Both the position numbers and the translations under genes were made by a program. Source: Plicaturopsis crispa FD-325 SS-3 (lineage: Eukaryota; Basidiomycota; Agaricomycetes; Amylocorticiales; Amylocorticiaceae). Taken from it: a stretch of 64,000 bases of DNA. The DNA is taken from positions 1,486,345-1,550,344 of the forward strand of contig KN832554.1 of the NCBI GenBank assembly GCA_000827205.1, written 5' to 3'. Shown here one piece after another: positions 46,844 to 58,360 of this stretch (within the stretch, counting starts at the first letter, position 1; every line of letters begins with the position of its first letter). The notes under the pieces were generated by a model that ran no database searches, was not told the DNA's origin, and worked only from the letters and a program-made list of their open reading frames with translations.

Positions 46844-48157
46844 TCAAACTTTGGATTTTGTGGTCGTCTGATCCAAAGGGGCGTCTTGCTCCCCGCTCAG
46901 ATCGCTCTTTTTCGACTGGTCGCTCGTTTTCGAGGTGGCTGTGACGCGTCCTGAGGACGGGTCAGAGAGGGATGTGCGCGTGAGCTCGAGGTCGATCGTG
47001 TGGATGCGCCCCGCCGTGGGACTCGAGCCATAGGTGGTGAAGTTGTTGACAACGATACTTGAAAGCGGCTGTCGGTGTGACGGTGTTGATTCGAGGTCGT
47101 CTCCGTGTCGGACGGCGCGGTAGATATACGTGACAAGGACCAGCAGATTGCACACAATCAGGCTGACAGACGCCTGCGGATTTAACGGCGATGAGCAAAT
47201 GCCAGCACAGGAAAGGACCGGAAGTGTATTACCTCTATATGTGCAGTCATGCCTTGCAGGATACCGCCATAGCTGAGCACGAAGGCCGCATGCGCAACGC
47301 TCGCTACCATGGTGAAGAAGCTCATCGAAAAGAGCAAGAGGATGAGGATGCGCTGGTTCCTTGGAAGCCTGACATTCCAAAGTAGGCGTAGAGGTATAGC
47401 GACGAGGATGGAGTCCGATACAAAGTCGGCTAAGATAGTGATTAGATATAGTGCACTAGGGACGACGGATTGTACATACTGCACAGTTCCGTAATGCCAA
47501 CCGCTCGTGGAAGAGGGCATTGCAAGTATTGCGACTGGTGCCATTCGGTGGACCGGGTACATATCACCACCTTTTGGACGACGAGAACGGTCCACATAGC
47601 GATGAAAAGGCCTGCTAAGCCTGCCGTGGTACGGCGAAGCTTGAAAGTGAAAGGAATGACTTTGACGATGGAAGCTAGGATGCTTATTCGTGCCGCCCTA
47701 CGAAAAGGAACGGAGGTTAAGAAAGAAAGAGACGGTCAAAAAGGCTAAATAGACGGCATACCATAAGCAGCTCGTGAACATGAGTGTAGCGAACCAGAAT
47801 GCGATGATTCGAGACTGTTGGGACTGGTGTAGCGGTCCCAGCTCTGTGTACCATGCCGTGAGCATATCAACTGAATGTCCATTGAAAGTGAGGAGAGCAT
47901 ACCTGGAGAATCAGACGATATCCATATCGTGACGAGCAAGATGAAATTGAACGCAAGGGACAGAGCTGCCCAGGCATCGTCCCACCACAGCTGGTGTGTC
48001 CGTCGCCGGCATAGCAAGCGGGCAGACGTCAGGATAATAGCCAAGCCCTGGAAAATTGTGATGACAACTGTGCAAGTTGACGGTAAGTCAAGTGCAGAAT
48101 ACTATGGAAACAGTCACGCGTACTTCTCTCTGTCGTCACCGACGGTTGGGTGATCAT
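46844..48157 (-). CDS. Fungal rhodopsin-domain (seven-helix) integral membrane protein
   Basis: Plasma-membrane or endomembrane protein of the fungal rhodopsin-like/integral membrane family; ligand unknown. About six exons. The first is short (MITQPSVTTER) and joins IVITIFQGLAIILTSARLLC followed by RRRTHQLWWDDAWAALSLAF, where the R-rich loop followed by WWDDAWA is the family hallmark. Further helices: FNFILLVTIWISSD, IIAFWFATLMFTSCLWYAV, AGLAGLFIAMWTVLVVQKVV, ALYLITILADFVSDSILVAI, ILILLLFSMSFFTMVASVAH and VSLIVCNLLVLVTYIYRAV. The segment DFVSDSILVAIPLRLLW matches the conserved D-x-x-x-D...P-x-x-x-L-W pattern of these proteins. The C-terminal tail is Ser/Thr/Lys-rich and cytoplasmic (SKKSDLSGEQDAPLDQTTTK). 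I see no retinal-binding Lys and would not call it a light sensor. Confidence 0.75.
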
Positions 48158-49337
48158 TCTGGTGCGCACTGAGCGTTGTTCGACACGGGACAGAACAAAG
48201 GAGCTCGGTAGCGTGCAGCGCAGCGCCACAAGGGTTGTTGGGAACCAGACAAACGAGGGCGAAGGGCCTCCCGCGATTGCCCATCTAATATACCCTCAGA
48301 TACGTCTTCATCGGAACCTGACAAGAGACAGACGCGGAGAGAATGAGTTCCATGTTCAGGGATGGCAAAAACCGAAGAAGTCTTGCCTATTTGCAGTGCT
48401 CGCTCCAGCTGCTGCTCAATGTACGGCAACTTTCGGTATGGGTTCGAGCCTGTCTCGAGCATCATATAGTTAGATCTTGTTGGAGAAGGTTCTGCATGCG
48501 ACGAGCGGCTATGATGCCGGGTCCAGTTGAAGGCTGTTGAAGTGGGTCATCGCTCATCATCAAAGACTTGCGATGCTTTCGCACGAAAGAGCGCGAGAGG
48601 ATGTTGTAGGATACAGCAACTTCGAAGATGATCATGATCAGGGCAAGATCAATTATCATGGTGTTGTACTCTTCCGGGCCCGCTTGTCATCGCGGTGTGA
48701 ATCCCGTTGAAACATCCTGCAAAACGTATCTTTGGCCGCGAGGGAAGAAACCTAGAATAAACGAATGCGTCTGTCAGAGATTGTGATCCTCTCAGCTCGA
48801 GTCAAGATTGTCACTTGAGCGCCGTTGAGCGCCGACTCGGAGTTGACTTATTTATTTATGGCACTTCTGCTAACCAGGATCCTGCCGGGAAGACATGAAC
48901 TGTGCCAGTTGCCCGAGGCCCTGGACAAAGAATTGAAGAACACACCTTAGTAATCGGAAGTGCAGGGCATCCGAAAGCTTGTAGAGGTATGCGAGAGTGT
49001 TAAGTCCCGGCATGCGATGGCGGTGATCGCGACCAATGAGATGTCGTCGCTAGTGGAGGCGGTTTGTTGAGGGCAAAACAAATCGGGGTCATGATGAAGG
49101 GAGAGAGAGGATGGCTGCGGATGGATAAGGTTGGACGAAAGGTAGACATTGGAGTGGAAATATCTGAAGTCCACCTCGGAAGTTGATGATTACTTTGACG
49201 GCACTGAGTGAGATGAAGATGGGCAGCGACTCTGGCGAGCCTGACATATTAGGCAACACTTCACATACAACATGTAAGCCTGATACCCAGGAGATCCACG
49301 AATACAACAAAGCGGAAGATAAAGCGATGGGTAAAAT
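48158..49337. other. Long region between rhodopsin-like gene and TCTP, no firm gene
   Basis: About 1.2 kb. It must hold the promoter of the rhodopsin-like gene and the TCTP 3' flank. Several minus-strand frames occur. The only one with a sensible start and a hydrophobic segment is at 48462-48659 (listed separately). A frame just left of it (48154-48465) has partly coding-like content (PYRKLPYIEQQLERALQIGK) but no splice join that I could find. Confidence 0.3.
48462..48659 (-). CDS. Possible small single-pass membrane protein
   Basis: A 65-codon frame, not recognised. Begins MIIDLALIMIIFEVAVSYNI, a hydrophobic helix directly at the start, followed by a basic segment (RSFVRKHRKSLMMSDDP) and a hydrophilic tail (GPGIIAARRMQNLLQQDLTI). 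A single membrane anchor with a basic flank is a plausible small-protein layout. There is no family match and the composition could arise by chance. Confidence 0.25.
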   Translation of the reverse strand: MIIDLALIMIIFEVAVSYNILSRSFVRKHRKSLMMSDDPLQQPSTGPGIIAARRMQNLLQQDLTI

Positions 49338-50136
49338 CTAGAGTTTGACCTCCTTGAGGCCATCTTTCCAGAACGTGAAGTAAGCTGCGAGGATTCTATA
49401 ATCAGGATGGCAGTTCGGTGAAGAGGGCACGGGCAGACTCACGAGTGATACCGTCCTCCCGGTAGTTGAGCAGCGCAACCATGCCGTCGGGGTTCATAGA
49501 CTCGCCAGTGTACTACATGCCAGGATATGTGAGATTTCGCTGAAACTGGATAGAGAGATGTCTGTCTCACGAATTCGAAGTCTTTGAAGTTCGAGACGAC
49601 CTTTTTCGCAAAGCCTTGGGCGCCCTTCTCAAACGCCTCTACCCGCTCAGGATTTGTCTCCGATAATTTTGCCTTCACGGACTTCATGTAGCCCTGCAAG
49701 ATCAGAGCGTCAGCGCTCGCCGCACATACATGTTAAATGAGGTAGCTGACCTTGAGGTAGGTAAGGAAGGATTTTTTGTCGAAAGATGTGGATGCAAGAC
49801 GGAAGGAGTGCACGACGTTGTTGACCTGGACTGCACCGTCCTCGACAGCCTCATCCTGCTCCTCGGCGGAAGGGTTAGCACCTACCGACGGATATTAGTG
49901 CGAGATCGTCGTTCAAGCAGTACGTGCTACGCACCGATATCGACATCGGCGCCCGCTTTGACAGTGACCAGCTGGCAGTCAACCTCGTACACAATGTCGT
50001 CTACCAATTTACTGTCGAAAAACGCGCGAAAATCAAGATTAGCTGTGGCTGAAATGAGATGCTGGCTTGAGACTCACACAGGGTAGGCATCGGAGAACAT
50101 CTCGTCCCCGGTAAGAACATCCTCGTACAACAACAT
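49338..50136 (-). CDS. TMA19: Translationally controlled tumour protein (TCTP) homologue
   Basis: Small abundant cytosolic protein associated with ribosomes and stress; yeast Tma19. Starts [20 protein letters not shown]. The next exon gives [20 protein letters not shown] and [20 protein letters not shown], where IGANPSAE is the TCTP-1 signature. Then [20 protein letters not shown] and [21 protein letters not shown] later exon gives [19 protein letters not shown], with [20 protein letters not shown] (TCTP-2 region). It ends [13 protein letters not shown]. Five or six exons, about 170 residues, exactly the family size. Divergent from UTP15 with about 240 bp between starts. Confidence 0.95.
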
Positions 50137-50375
50137 TCTGAGTAGAGATTTTGAAGGAAATGTACAGCGACGGCGTGAGGGGAATGAGGGAGAAGCGAAA
50201 AGTTGTTACAGCCTTCGAGTTATTGGTCGAAATCGATTGGATCTTATCACCGGATCAAGCAAAAAAGTTGCATCCGGATTCCGATCGTATAGTTCCGTTC
50301 GTGCAGTAAAATATAGCAAAGTCTGCAGCTGCAGCGCGTCCATATCCTATCTGTACATTTCTGCTTTCGACGGGC

Positions 50376-52193
50376 ATGGACTACCAGCCGGTTATTGTAC
50401 AGAAACACGCGAGGCCGTCGTCGACAAAGCACAATCCGGAATCCCGCTACTGGAGACAATTTAAACATCCTGTATTCGTCAAGGAATATGCTCCAGTTAC
50501 ATCCATCCATTTCTCTCCTTCAAAACCTCATCGGTATGCTGTAACAGCGGCTACTCGAGTCCAGATATATGCCCCACGGACGCAGAAAATCACCAAGACC
50601 ATCTCGAGGTTTAAGGATGTCGCACGGAGCGGGTGTATCCGAGGAGACGGCAAGCTTGTCCTTGCAGGAGATGATACAGGTCTCATACAGGTGAGCACGC
50701 AGCACTATCATGCTTATGGAGGAACATGACTGAAGACATCGTCAGGTGTTCGACATAAACTCACGAGCCATTTTGCGTACACTGGATTCGCACAAACAGC
50801 CTGTCCATGTCACAAAATTCTCGCCTCTCGAAGCTACGCAGGTCCTATCATGCTCTGATGATACCACAGTCAAACTATGGGACGTACCATCTCAAACCGC
50901 TATCACGACCTTTACCTCGCATACGGACTACGTCCGCTCGGGACAGGTGTCGACCACAAACCCAAACTTGATTTTAACCGGCTCGTATGATTCGACGGTA
51001 CAGCTACTGGATGCACGGACGGGGCAATGCGAGATGGTCATGGGTGGAAGTGGGGGTGAGGGTGCTAGTGCAAACACGACACCCGTCGAACAGGTTCTCA
51101 TGTTTCCTTCTGGGACCGTCGCATTATCTACCGCGGGACCCATCCTCCGGGTATGGGACATAGTCGCCGGGGGCCGTTGCACTCGCGCACTTTCCAACCA
51201 CCAGAAGACGGTGACATCCTTAGCCTTTGACTCCAGCGCAGGTCGACTCCTCACGGGCAGTCTCGACCAAATGGTCAAAGTCTACGATGTCGGCTCATAT
51301 AAAGTAGTGCATACTATGCGATACCCTGCACCTATACTTTGTCTGGCTGTCTCGGTATGTTGGCCCAGCCTTTCTTGCCTTTCTCTCTGACCTACTTGAT
51401 TTTTTTAGCCGGACGAAACACATATAGCCGCAGGAATGTCGGACGGGACGCTTTCTGTGCGGCGACGACAACCTAAAGCGTCGGAGGGGGCTGCCTCTGA
51501 TATGCCATTTTCCGCCGCCGCACTGAAGTCTGGTGCATTCGAGTCTTTCCTCGGTGGTTCTCTACCTGCCATAGGTCAAGGCCACGTCAAGAACAAAACA
51601 AAGTCAAAGCCCTTGGGTGATGCAAACGAATTTCGCGTTGAGAGTAGGCGAAAGAAGAGGCTGCGCGAGTATGACCGACTCTTGAAAAACTTCAAATACT
51701 CGGCAGCTTTGGACTCCGTCATGCGCAAGGTCAGTTACGATTGTTCTGATAGTATGCACCCCCTTCTCATGCCTGTATTTTTATCATAACAGCAAGTCCC
51801 CCCGACGACCACATTCTCGTTAATTCAAGAATTGATACACCGGGATGGTCTTCGAAGTGCACTGGCAGGGCGCGACGATGTTCTGCTGGAGCCGATTCTT
51901 CGCCTACTGGTCAAGCACGTCACAGATCCCCGGTTCGGCGAGATGGTATGCGACGTTGCCGGCGTAGTCATCGGTCAGTCTGAATCCCCTTCCGCTCAAC
52001 GCGCATGCCGTACTGACAAGCTGTTCCAGAAATGTACAGCCCGGTATTAGGCCAATCCCCGCTTATCGACGCGCTGTTCCTCAGATTACGGAAAAAAGTC
52101 GCTGCAGAGATTCGCTTCCAGAAGGAGCTGGTCAAGGCGAAGGGCGCACTGGACATGGTGTTTTCATCGGCAGCACTGGCTGCCTCGTCATAG
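50376..52193 (+). CDS. UTP15: U3 snoRNP / t-UTP component Utp15
   Basis: Nucleolar WD40 protein of the small-subunit processome, needed for 18S pre-rRNA processing. Starts MDYQPVIVQKHARPSSTKHN and ESRYWRQFKHPVFVKEYAPV, the typical Utp15 N-terminus (YWRxFK). WD repeats: VTSIHFSPSKPHRYAVTAAT, VFDINSRAILRTLDSHKQPV, VLSCSDDTTVKLWDVPSQTA, LILTGSYDSTVQLLDARTGQ, AGPILRVWDIVAGGRCTRAL and RLLTGSLDQMVKVYDVGSYK. The C-terminal Utp15 domain has RRKKRLREYDRLLKNFKYSA, ALDSVMRKQ, LIHRDGLRSALAGRDDVLLE and LRLRKKVAAEIRFQKEL. Five exons, about 535 residues. Its stop lies only 65 bp from the convergent stop of CTNNBL1. Confidence 0.94.
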
Positions 52194-52258
52194 CACGCAT
52201 TGCATTACGATTAATGTTAATATATATAATAGCGCACATCCTTACATCGATATCCACG

Positions 52259-54658
52259 TTAACATCCCTCCAAAAAGGAGATCAGGCCCTGCAGGATTTC
52301 TTTTTGCGAGGGCGCCCTCTCCGAGTCTGGCACTGCTGGATCGGAAGCCGCCGCAGCGTCATTTTCGTCGACGTTGTCGTGGTATATCCGGAGCGTTCGT
52401 ACGATGTCCAGCAAAGACTTGCTTTTACGATCAAGCATTTGCTGTAAGTGTGCCCGGATCTGTGTTGCCAAATGGTTAGCACGTCGCTCAAAAGTACCTG
52501 CGAAGTATGACTTACGCCATCGTCTTCCATGGCTATCCATGCAAGGATGTAGTCGACATTTTGGAGTGTGAACAGCCCACTGTCTAGCCGTCTCAGATAC
52601 CAGGCATCTTGATCATCGGGAGTAACTTCCTCTCCGCTGGCCAATATATCCTAGACTGTTGTCAGCCCTACGAGGAGAATACCGGTGGATCTCACAACTT
52701 ACCTGCTTTTCAGTCTCAATTTCAGCATCGACTGCTTTCAGACGGTGCTCGGCACTATCCCGTATTTCTAGTAACTTATCCGCCTTCTCGTAATTGCCCT
52801 CCACGAACTTGGTCAACAGCCGAACCCGTGCAGTGGATTCTGACGCGAGGTTGGAGAACAGGGAAGATATGACGCCGAGCACATGCGAGGTATCCTCTGA
52901 TGCCGGGGGCGCGCCGTTCGATTTTTGTTTCTTGGAAGACTAAGAGCAGGAGGTGAGAGGCACATTCTTGTGAACAGAGTACGCTTTGCTCACCTTGTTC
53001 ATTAATGCGGAAAACAGTGTCTTGAGACCGAGTGCTTCGACGAAAGCCTCACAAGTCGAGGTTCCCGCAGGTCCGGAGGACGCATAGTCCAGCGTCTTGA
53101 TAGAACGGGAGCGAGATTGTAACTTTTCCCTAGGACGTGAGGAGTTAGACCGTCGGATACACTTATTATAGCCAACACTCACTTCATCATCAAAACCATG
53201 AGGTCGACACCTTCGCTTTGCAGGAACAAGGCTTTGATCTGAGGTTCGCTAAGGGCCGAACATAAGGTGTCGAAAACATTTTCCATGAACTCCGTTTCGT
53301 CAGCATCAACAGGATCCCGTCGGCGGTATTGCTATGGAAGAACAGCTCAGGAAATTTGACTAGATGAAGGAGAACACACGCACCGAGAGTACTTTGAGAA
53401 TGATCTCTACCCCATCCTTTGCACCGAGCTCCAAACGATTTTCGCGGTCATCCTGTAATAGAATGGAGAGTAGCTCTGCGGCGTAGCCCCGGTTCTCTTC
53501 GTGGGTTTTGGATTGTATTCGTTTTAGCAGCCATGGAAGGATGTTCGTCTTGGACACCAGTTGTCTGGCCAACTTCGGATTGAATCCGAGTACATTTTCA
53601 AATACACCTAGAAAGACGTTAGCTTGTACGGATATGCGACTACCTGAACGACACACACCTAGTATGTGGAATACACCCTGCCGGTCGGACTCTTCGGACT
53701 CGTTTAGGCGCGCTAGATTGTCAACCAACAGTTCCAGAATGGAGTTATCGAGGAGGCCCTCTATCAACAACTTCAATGCTGATTCGGCACTTTGTTCTTC
53801 GTCTTCGTCATCGGCTTCGTTGCCCACGTCTTCATCCGTGAGTTCGTGGACCACCTCCACGACGTCGATCACGATGTCCGCGTTTTCGTGACTGAGTAGC
53901 CCGATGAGTAGGGCGATCGTCCCCGAGCGTACGAGTTCTGGATATGCAAGGATGGGTGCCTGCGCCAACGGTAATAACGACTTCAAAGCCCCGTCTAGGT
54001 CTGCTTCCGAGTCAATAAATCTGAGAAACGCGTCAGCACTACGACACCAACCATGTCGTGTTTGCGCACTTTGATGGATCGTCAGGGTATTTCGACCTCT
54101 GGTCCTGGTTTTTATTCACGGCGCGCTCAAACCGCAGGAGCAGTCGTCGGATACTTGTTATGGATAGTTCACCAGGCTACACGCTAGATTCAGCATGTCG
54201 TTAGATTGACTACACCGCGGCAAACACTACTCACGTCGTCTTGGACACCCTCGTCGCCGGCCTTGTCGAAGATATTGAGGATGTCTTTTTGTTCAGAGGT
54301 GAGGCCGCCACCAAAGAACCTGCCCTCATCGTCCTCCTCCGCGAAATAGTCCGCATCGCCGCCCGGCGCGAATGCTTGGTCCACGTCCATTCCGTCTTCG
54401 TCGACATCTTCAACGGTGACCGCACGCGCCTTGCCTTTTCCGTTAGACGCTCCCTGTGTAGAGGCCTGCTCCGGGCCAAAATCAACCACTGCGGGGGTGT
54501 CCATCTTCATCTTTTTGAGCATGTCCGGGGAAGGGTTGTCTGGCATCTTCCGCTTGTTCGCGCCAGGAGGAAGTTTTGGGACCTGTTTCGTTGTGAGCAG
54601 GTGACATTGGTCTAGGAAGAGCGCATATTATGACCTTGAATAGTTTGTCGATATCCAT
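52259..54658 (-). CDS. CTNNBL1: Beta-catenin-like protein 1 (CTNNBL1), armadillo repeat
   Basis: Nuclear armadillo protein; the human homologue associates with the Prp19 splicing complex. Start MDIDKLFKVPKLPPGANKRK, with a Lys/Pro-rich basic segment, then an acidic region (VEDVDEDGMDVDQAF) and GLTSEQKDILNIFDKAGDEG. The helical repeats read ESLLPLAQAPILAYPELVRS, GTIALLIGLLSHENADIVID, VVEVVHELTDEDVGNEADDE, LLDNSILELLVDNLARLNES, LARQLVSKTNILPWLLKRIQ, ENRGYAAELLSILLQDDREN and QIKALFLQSEGVDLMVLMMK. The C-terminal part gives YLRRLDSGLFTLQNVDYILA and WIAMEDDGIRAHLQQMLDR, ending ILQGLISFLEGC. LFTLQNVDYILAWI and ENRGYAAELLSILLQ are family hallmarks. About eight introns. Confidence 0.93.
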
Positions 54659-55041
54659 GGCTGTTTACAAGGCAAAGAATGAGATGAAAGGCAAGACGCT
54701 GAACTTGGATGACCGACTTGTAGATTCAGATTGAAAGTGCTGTGGGTAAGTTATGACGGCGCGACTCAGGCAACTTCCAAGACGTCCCCGAGTTCGACAA
54801 CGGACAATATTATATCGTATATCGGCTGGTTCCCTACACAAGGGCTGGCACTGAAGGAATGTAGTAGTATGTACGGGTGCATATGGGGACTTAGACAACT
54901 ACGTCGAGGCCCGAGTAAATACATTACAGACTATTTACGGTAGGACCATCGACACGGACAATAACACGGAATTAACACCAAAGCCTACAATGCGTCCCCC
55001 AACGCTCACCAGAATGTAAAACTAAACACCAGAATGACCCG
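54659..55041. other. Intergenic, CTNNBL1 upstream region
   Basis: About 380 bp between the CTNNBL1 start and the stop of the next minus-strand gene. No supported gene or repeat. Confidence 0.35.
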
Positions 55042-57527
55042 TTACGCCATGTCCGACGTCGAAGCGCTGCGCCGTCGCTGCTGCCTCTCCATCTCGCCGT
55101 CGTACGCCGCCAGGGGCGTCAGAAACGCTCGCTCCGCGGACCCATACGTACGAGGAGGGGGCCGCGGCCCACGTATGACACCCAAGCCACCTACTCTGGA
55201 AGACCTCTCCTCGGGAGTGCGAGCGCTCAGAGGCATCCGTGGCGATACCGGATCCGACGAGGGGGACGGGACACCCGCAGGGGGCATTGGGAATATAAAT
55301 GCAGGGCGGAGACGAGGGTTAGAGGGCAGGCCGTGTCGTGACGCGTCTCCGTAGCCCACAGATCTCATGGACGTTCCCCCAAACGTCCGTTTCGACGCTG
55401 ACCGGCTCACGCCTTTGAAGGTCTCCCTTTGAGGTGATCCTTCGTATACAGTCGACAGGTCGTCTGAGTCGCCTCGCGGCTTCGCGACAGCCCAAGAAAG
55501 GTGCCGTTGGGAACCCCCCGAGGTGGCAGTGAGAAGGGAGTCCCGAGGCGAGTGCGACGTCGGGGACGCGTTGGTAGTTGGGCTAATGATCCCCGCCGGA
55601 GTCGAATAGCGTTTCATGGCGTCTTGCTTGTAGCTGTGTCTTATAATATCCGAGCCGTAAACGACGGACGACCTGGCGGATTTCATGCCGGGAACGGAGG
55701 ACCGACGATTTGCGGGCTCCGCAGGAGGGGTGGTCACAATGGCGATAGCAGGACGACGGGGCATCAATCCGGACCTGGGAGTTGAGGAGTCATCTGCAGT
55801 GGACGGTCCCTCCGATTGAAATCGCTCCGCAAATTGGGCTTGGTCGGCCAAAATCTGCCGAGAGGGTCTTGAGCCATGCTCGGGCTGGAAGCTCGCGGAA
55901 GTCCCCTCTGCATTTATTGGTCTCTGTCGAGGGCCGGAAGGGGGAGGACCCAAGACTCCGCTTATCGTTCGAGATGTGGCTCTAGGATATTTCCCGGCGA
56001 CCTGCACGATAGCCTGCTCTATGCTTTTCGCAGTTGTGGAATCGAAAGACCTGCTACTGCGCGCTGTCTGTGGGGGCCCCAAAAATCCGTCTGTCGCTAC
56101 GTGGATGGAATTGTCGCTGAGGGAGCTGCTCGAGTAGGGATGGTTCGGAATGAATGGCTGGTTTGCTGTGACAACCGAGCGAGCAACCGAGCGAGCGGAT
56201 TGCATGCGTGACACGAGGGAACGACCATCAGACGGTGTCGCGGAGATTGTAGGAGGTATCGAGGTTATGTGCAACTCCACAGGTGCGGGCACACGGTAAT
56301 TGAAAGCAGCTGAAACGTCCATGAAGCACGGTCAGTTGAGTTACCGGAGCAGTGGGTATATTTTGACTGACCGAGGACAGCGATTGAGCCAATGCTGAAT
56401 GGAATGAACTCCCCGGGTATACTGATGAAGGTGGCAGACGGGACAATTGTCAGGAGTTCAAGGAGCATGAGTGCTAGGGCTCTCAGAATCCTATTGTCCT
56501 TGAGGCCTAGGACCTGATGTTCGAGTTGAAGGAATGGTGGGGATATAAATGACCTGAGGCGGAATATAGAGTATGTCGAGAGAGCCAGGTATATCAGTGA
56601 GGCGACCAAGGAAGTCGGCAGAAAACTGCGAAAATAGGGTTACAACAAACGGTCCTAACGATAGTTGGGGGAGGACCCACTGTTTCCTGTAACAAAGTGA
56701 CACCCCAAGCTGTTGAACGACTCTGTAAAAACAGGGAATAAGTCCTGAGAAATGATGCGTCTTGATTATGCGTACTTTGTTGTGCCGATGCTAATCGCGT
56801 TCGTTGCAAATACCATGACTATCGTACAGTGGGTGAAAGATTAATGATGAGCATTAGAAAAAGGGCATACGCAGATGCGTCTTACCTAGACCGATCCCGA
56901 GTAAAATCCAAAATACCAGACTTTCGCTTCGCGCAACACCAAGACTCCTTAGCTCACAGCTGAGTACCAGAAGGCCGACAAGCGGCGCAACCTGACTCGC
57001 CATGCCACCCCACGCGATGAAAAACGCTGTAGGCACCGTTAGAAGACATTTCAACACGTGCAGCGAGGTACTCACCGCACGCTGGTCCACTAGTGGGGCT
57101 GAAGGTGAGTAGTGAAGCAAAGTACGCGATGCTTGCAAACGCGAAACACAGGGACATGGTGAACACCAGAGTGCTATGATCTGTGGCCGGTGACGCGACT
57201 TTCGAGCTCGTTGTCCATGTGCTCTTCTCGGAAAAGGACTCCTCGGGCGACGTGGAGGAGATTCGCGACCAGACCAACCCACTAATCCGTTGCAGGAATC
57301 CGCGTATGAAGGAGGAATAGAAAATACAATTGAGGCTGCTGATGAAAACCCATCCAAGGAAAAATGCTGCAATTTGACGGCTGGCGGACGCGCACCATGT
57401 TAGCACTTGACATATTCCGCAATAACATACGTACTCACTGGTCGGGGTGTGCCAGGAATTCGCTCACGCTAGGATCTTCCAATCCCTTGAAAGCGAACAC
57501 GGTAGGAGCTACATCGTTGTCGGACAT
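55042..57527 (-). CDS. Multi-pass membrane protein with a 350-residue disordered tail, unknown family
   Basis: Not assigned to a named family. The N-terminus is short and soluble (MSDNDVAPTVFAFKGLEDP), then helices RQIAAFFLGWVFISSLNCIF, STLVFTMSLCFAFASIAYFA, ACAFFIAWGGMASQVAPLVG with LLVLSCELRSLG, ESLVFWILLGIGLG, a helix near VMVFATNAISIGT, VASLIYLALSTYSIFRLRSF and RILRALALMLLELLTIVPSA. Seven or so helices with a cytoplasmic tail suggest a receptor-like topology. The tail, encoded mainly by one exon at 55042-56310, is Ser/Arg/Pro-rich with many possible phosphosites (RSLVSRMQSARSVARSVVTA; AMKRYSTPAGIISPTTNASP) and ends RRRSASTSDMA. About seven introns; exon joins in the 56600-56900 part are approximate. 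The first ATG was chosen because it leads through a clean intron into the first helix. Confidence 0.65.
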
Positions 57528-58360
57528 GCCCACCTTCCAGAGGCGGCGGGTCGTGAAGATGCAAGCCAAGAAATAGAAAGAAAAAGTAGCCCAGGGGATC
57601 CCAGCTCCGGAGGGGTATTACTGCGAGAACGTAAGAATGAACGAGGGCTGCCTCCTTCCCGTCATCCAGAACGAGGGCAGGATAAGAAAGGCGGAGGCGG
57701 TGACCACTGATGTTTCAAAATTTCACCTTTCTGTGTCACCGTCTGAATCGCGACAAAACATGAGTTGCGCGGGCCCGGGTAGGTCGGTTTGTTAATTGAT
57801 CAGATACCCATACGGACACAGTACACTGCCATATCATACTTAGCAACGATGTATTGGCGGCGAATAGCGGACATCAATATTGAATCGTGGTACCAGCTTT
57901 GCGCTGCCAAGACTCGGAGTCGTATGTGGCACAGAAATATCAACACGCCGTCGATAGCATCCCCGACATTGAGCTGCCAGTGTCTCGCCGTCGCACCAGG
58001 ATTCAAATCAAAGGGCAACTTACCTCGATTTGCATGCACGCATGAACCAGGTGCGTCTGTGGAGTCAGGCTGCAATATCGATTTGTGCACGCTTGTCGAC
58101 AAGTGGTTGTTGATGGGTGCCTGTCAATTGTACAAATCTGTCCAGTGCCCTGAGCTTGCCCTGAGCGCTGAGCAGCGAGCTAAGTTGAAGTACCAACCGA
58201 TGATGCCATTGCGAGGTGCCCGCAATCAAGTTATAAACGCTCAGCGCAACCTCCGAGCTCCGAGCTCAGTCCACGACATCCAGTATTTTCATTAAATCCT
58301 ACATCAAAAAGCCCAAAAGAAACTATGTTATGCGTACTGCAAAAGATGAGCGAGCGTGAA
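57528..58360. other. Intergenic between two minus-strand genes
   Basis: About 830 bp. It contains a plus-strand frame (57789-58295, 168 codons) without recognisable domain or hydrophobic pattern, which I do not call. A run of GAGCTCCGAGCTC-like sequence lies near 58254-58267. It should hold the promoter of the membrane-protein gene. Confidence 0.35.

Noticed and set aside
57789-58295. Plus-strand frame of 168 codons in an intergenic gap
   Set aside because: No recognisable domain, hydrophobic pattern or splice sites; kept only as a region note.
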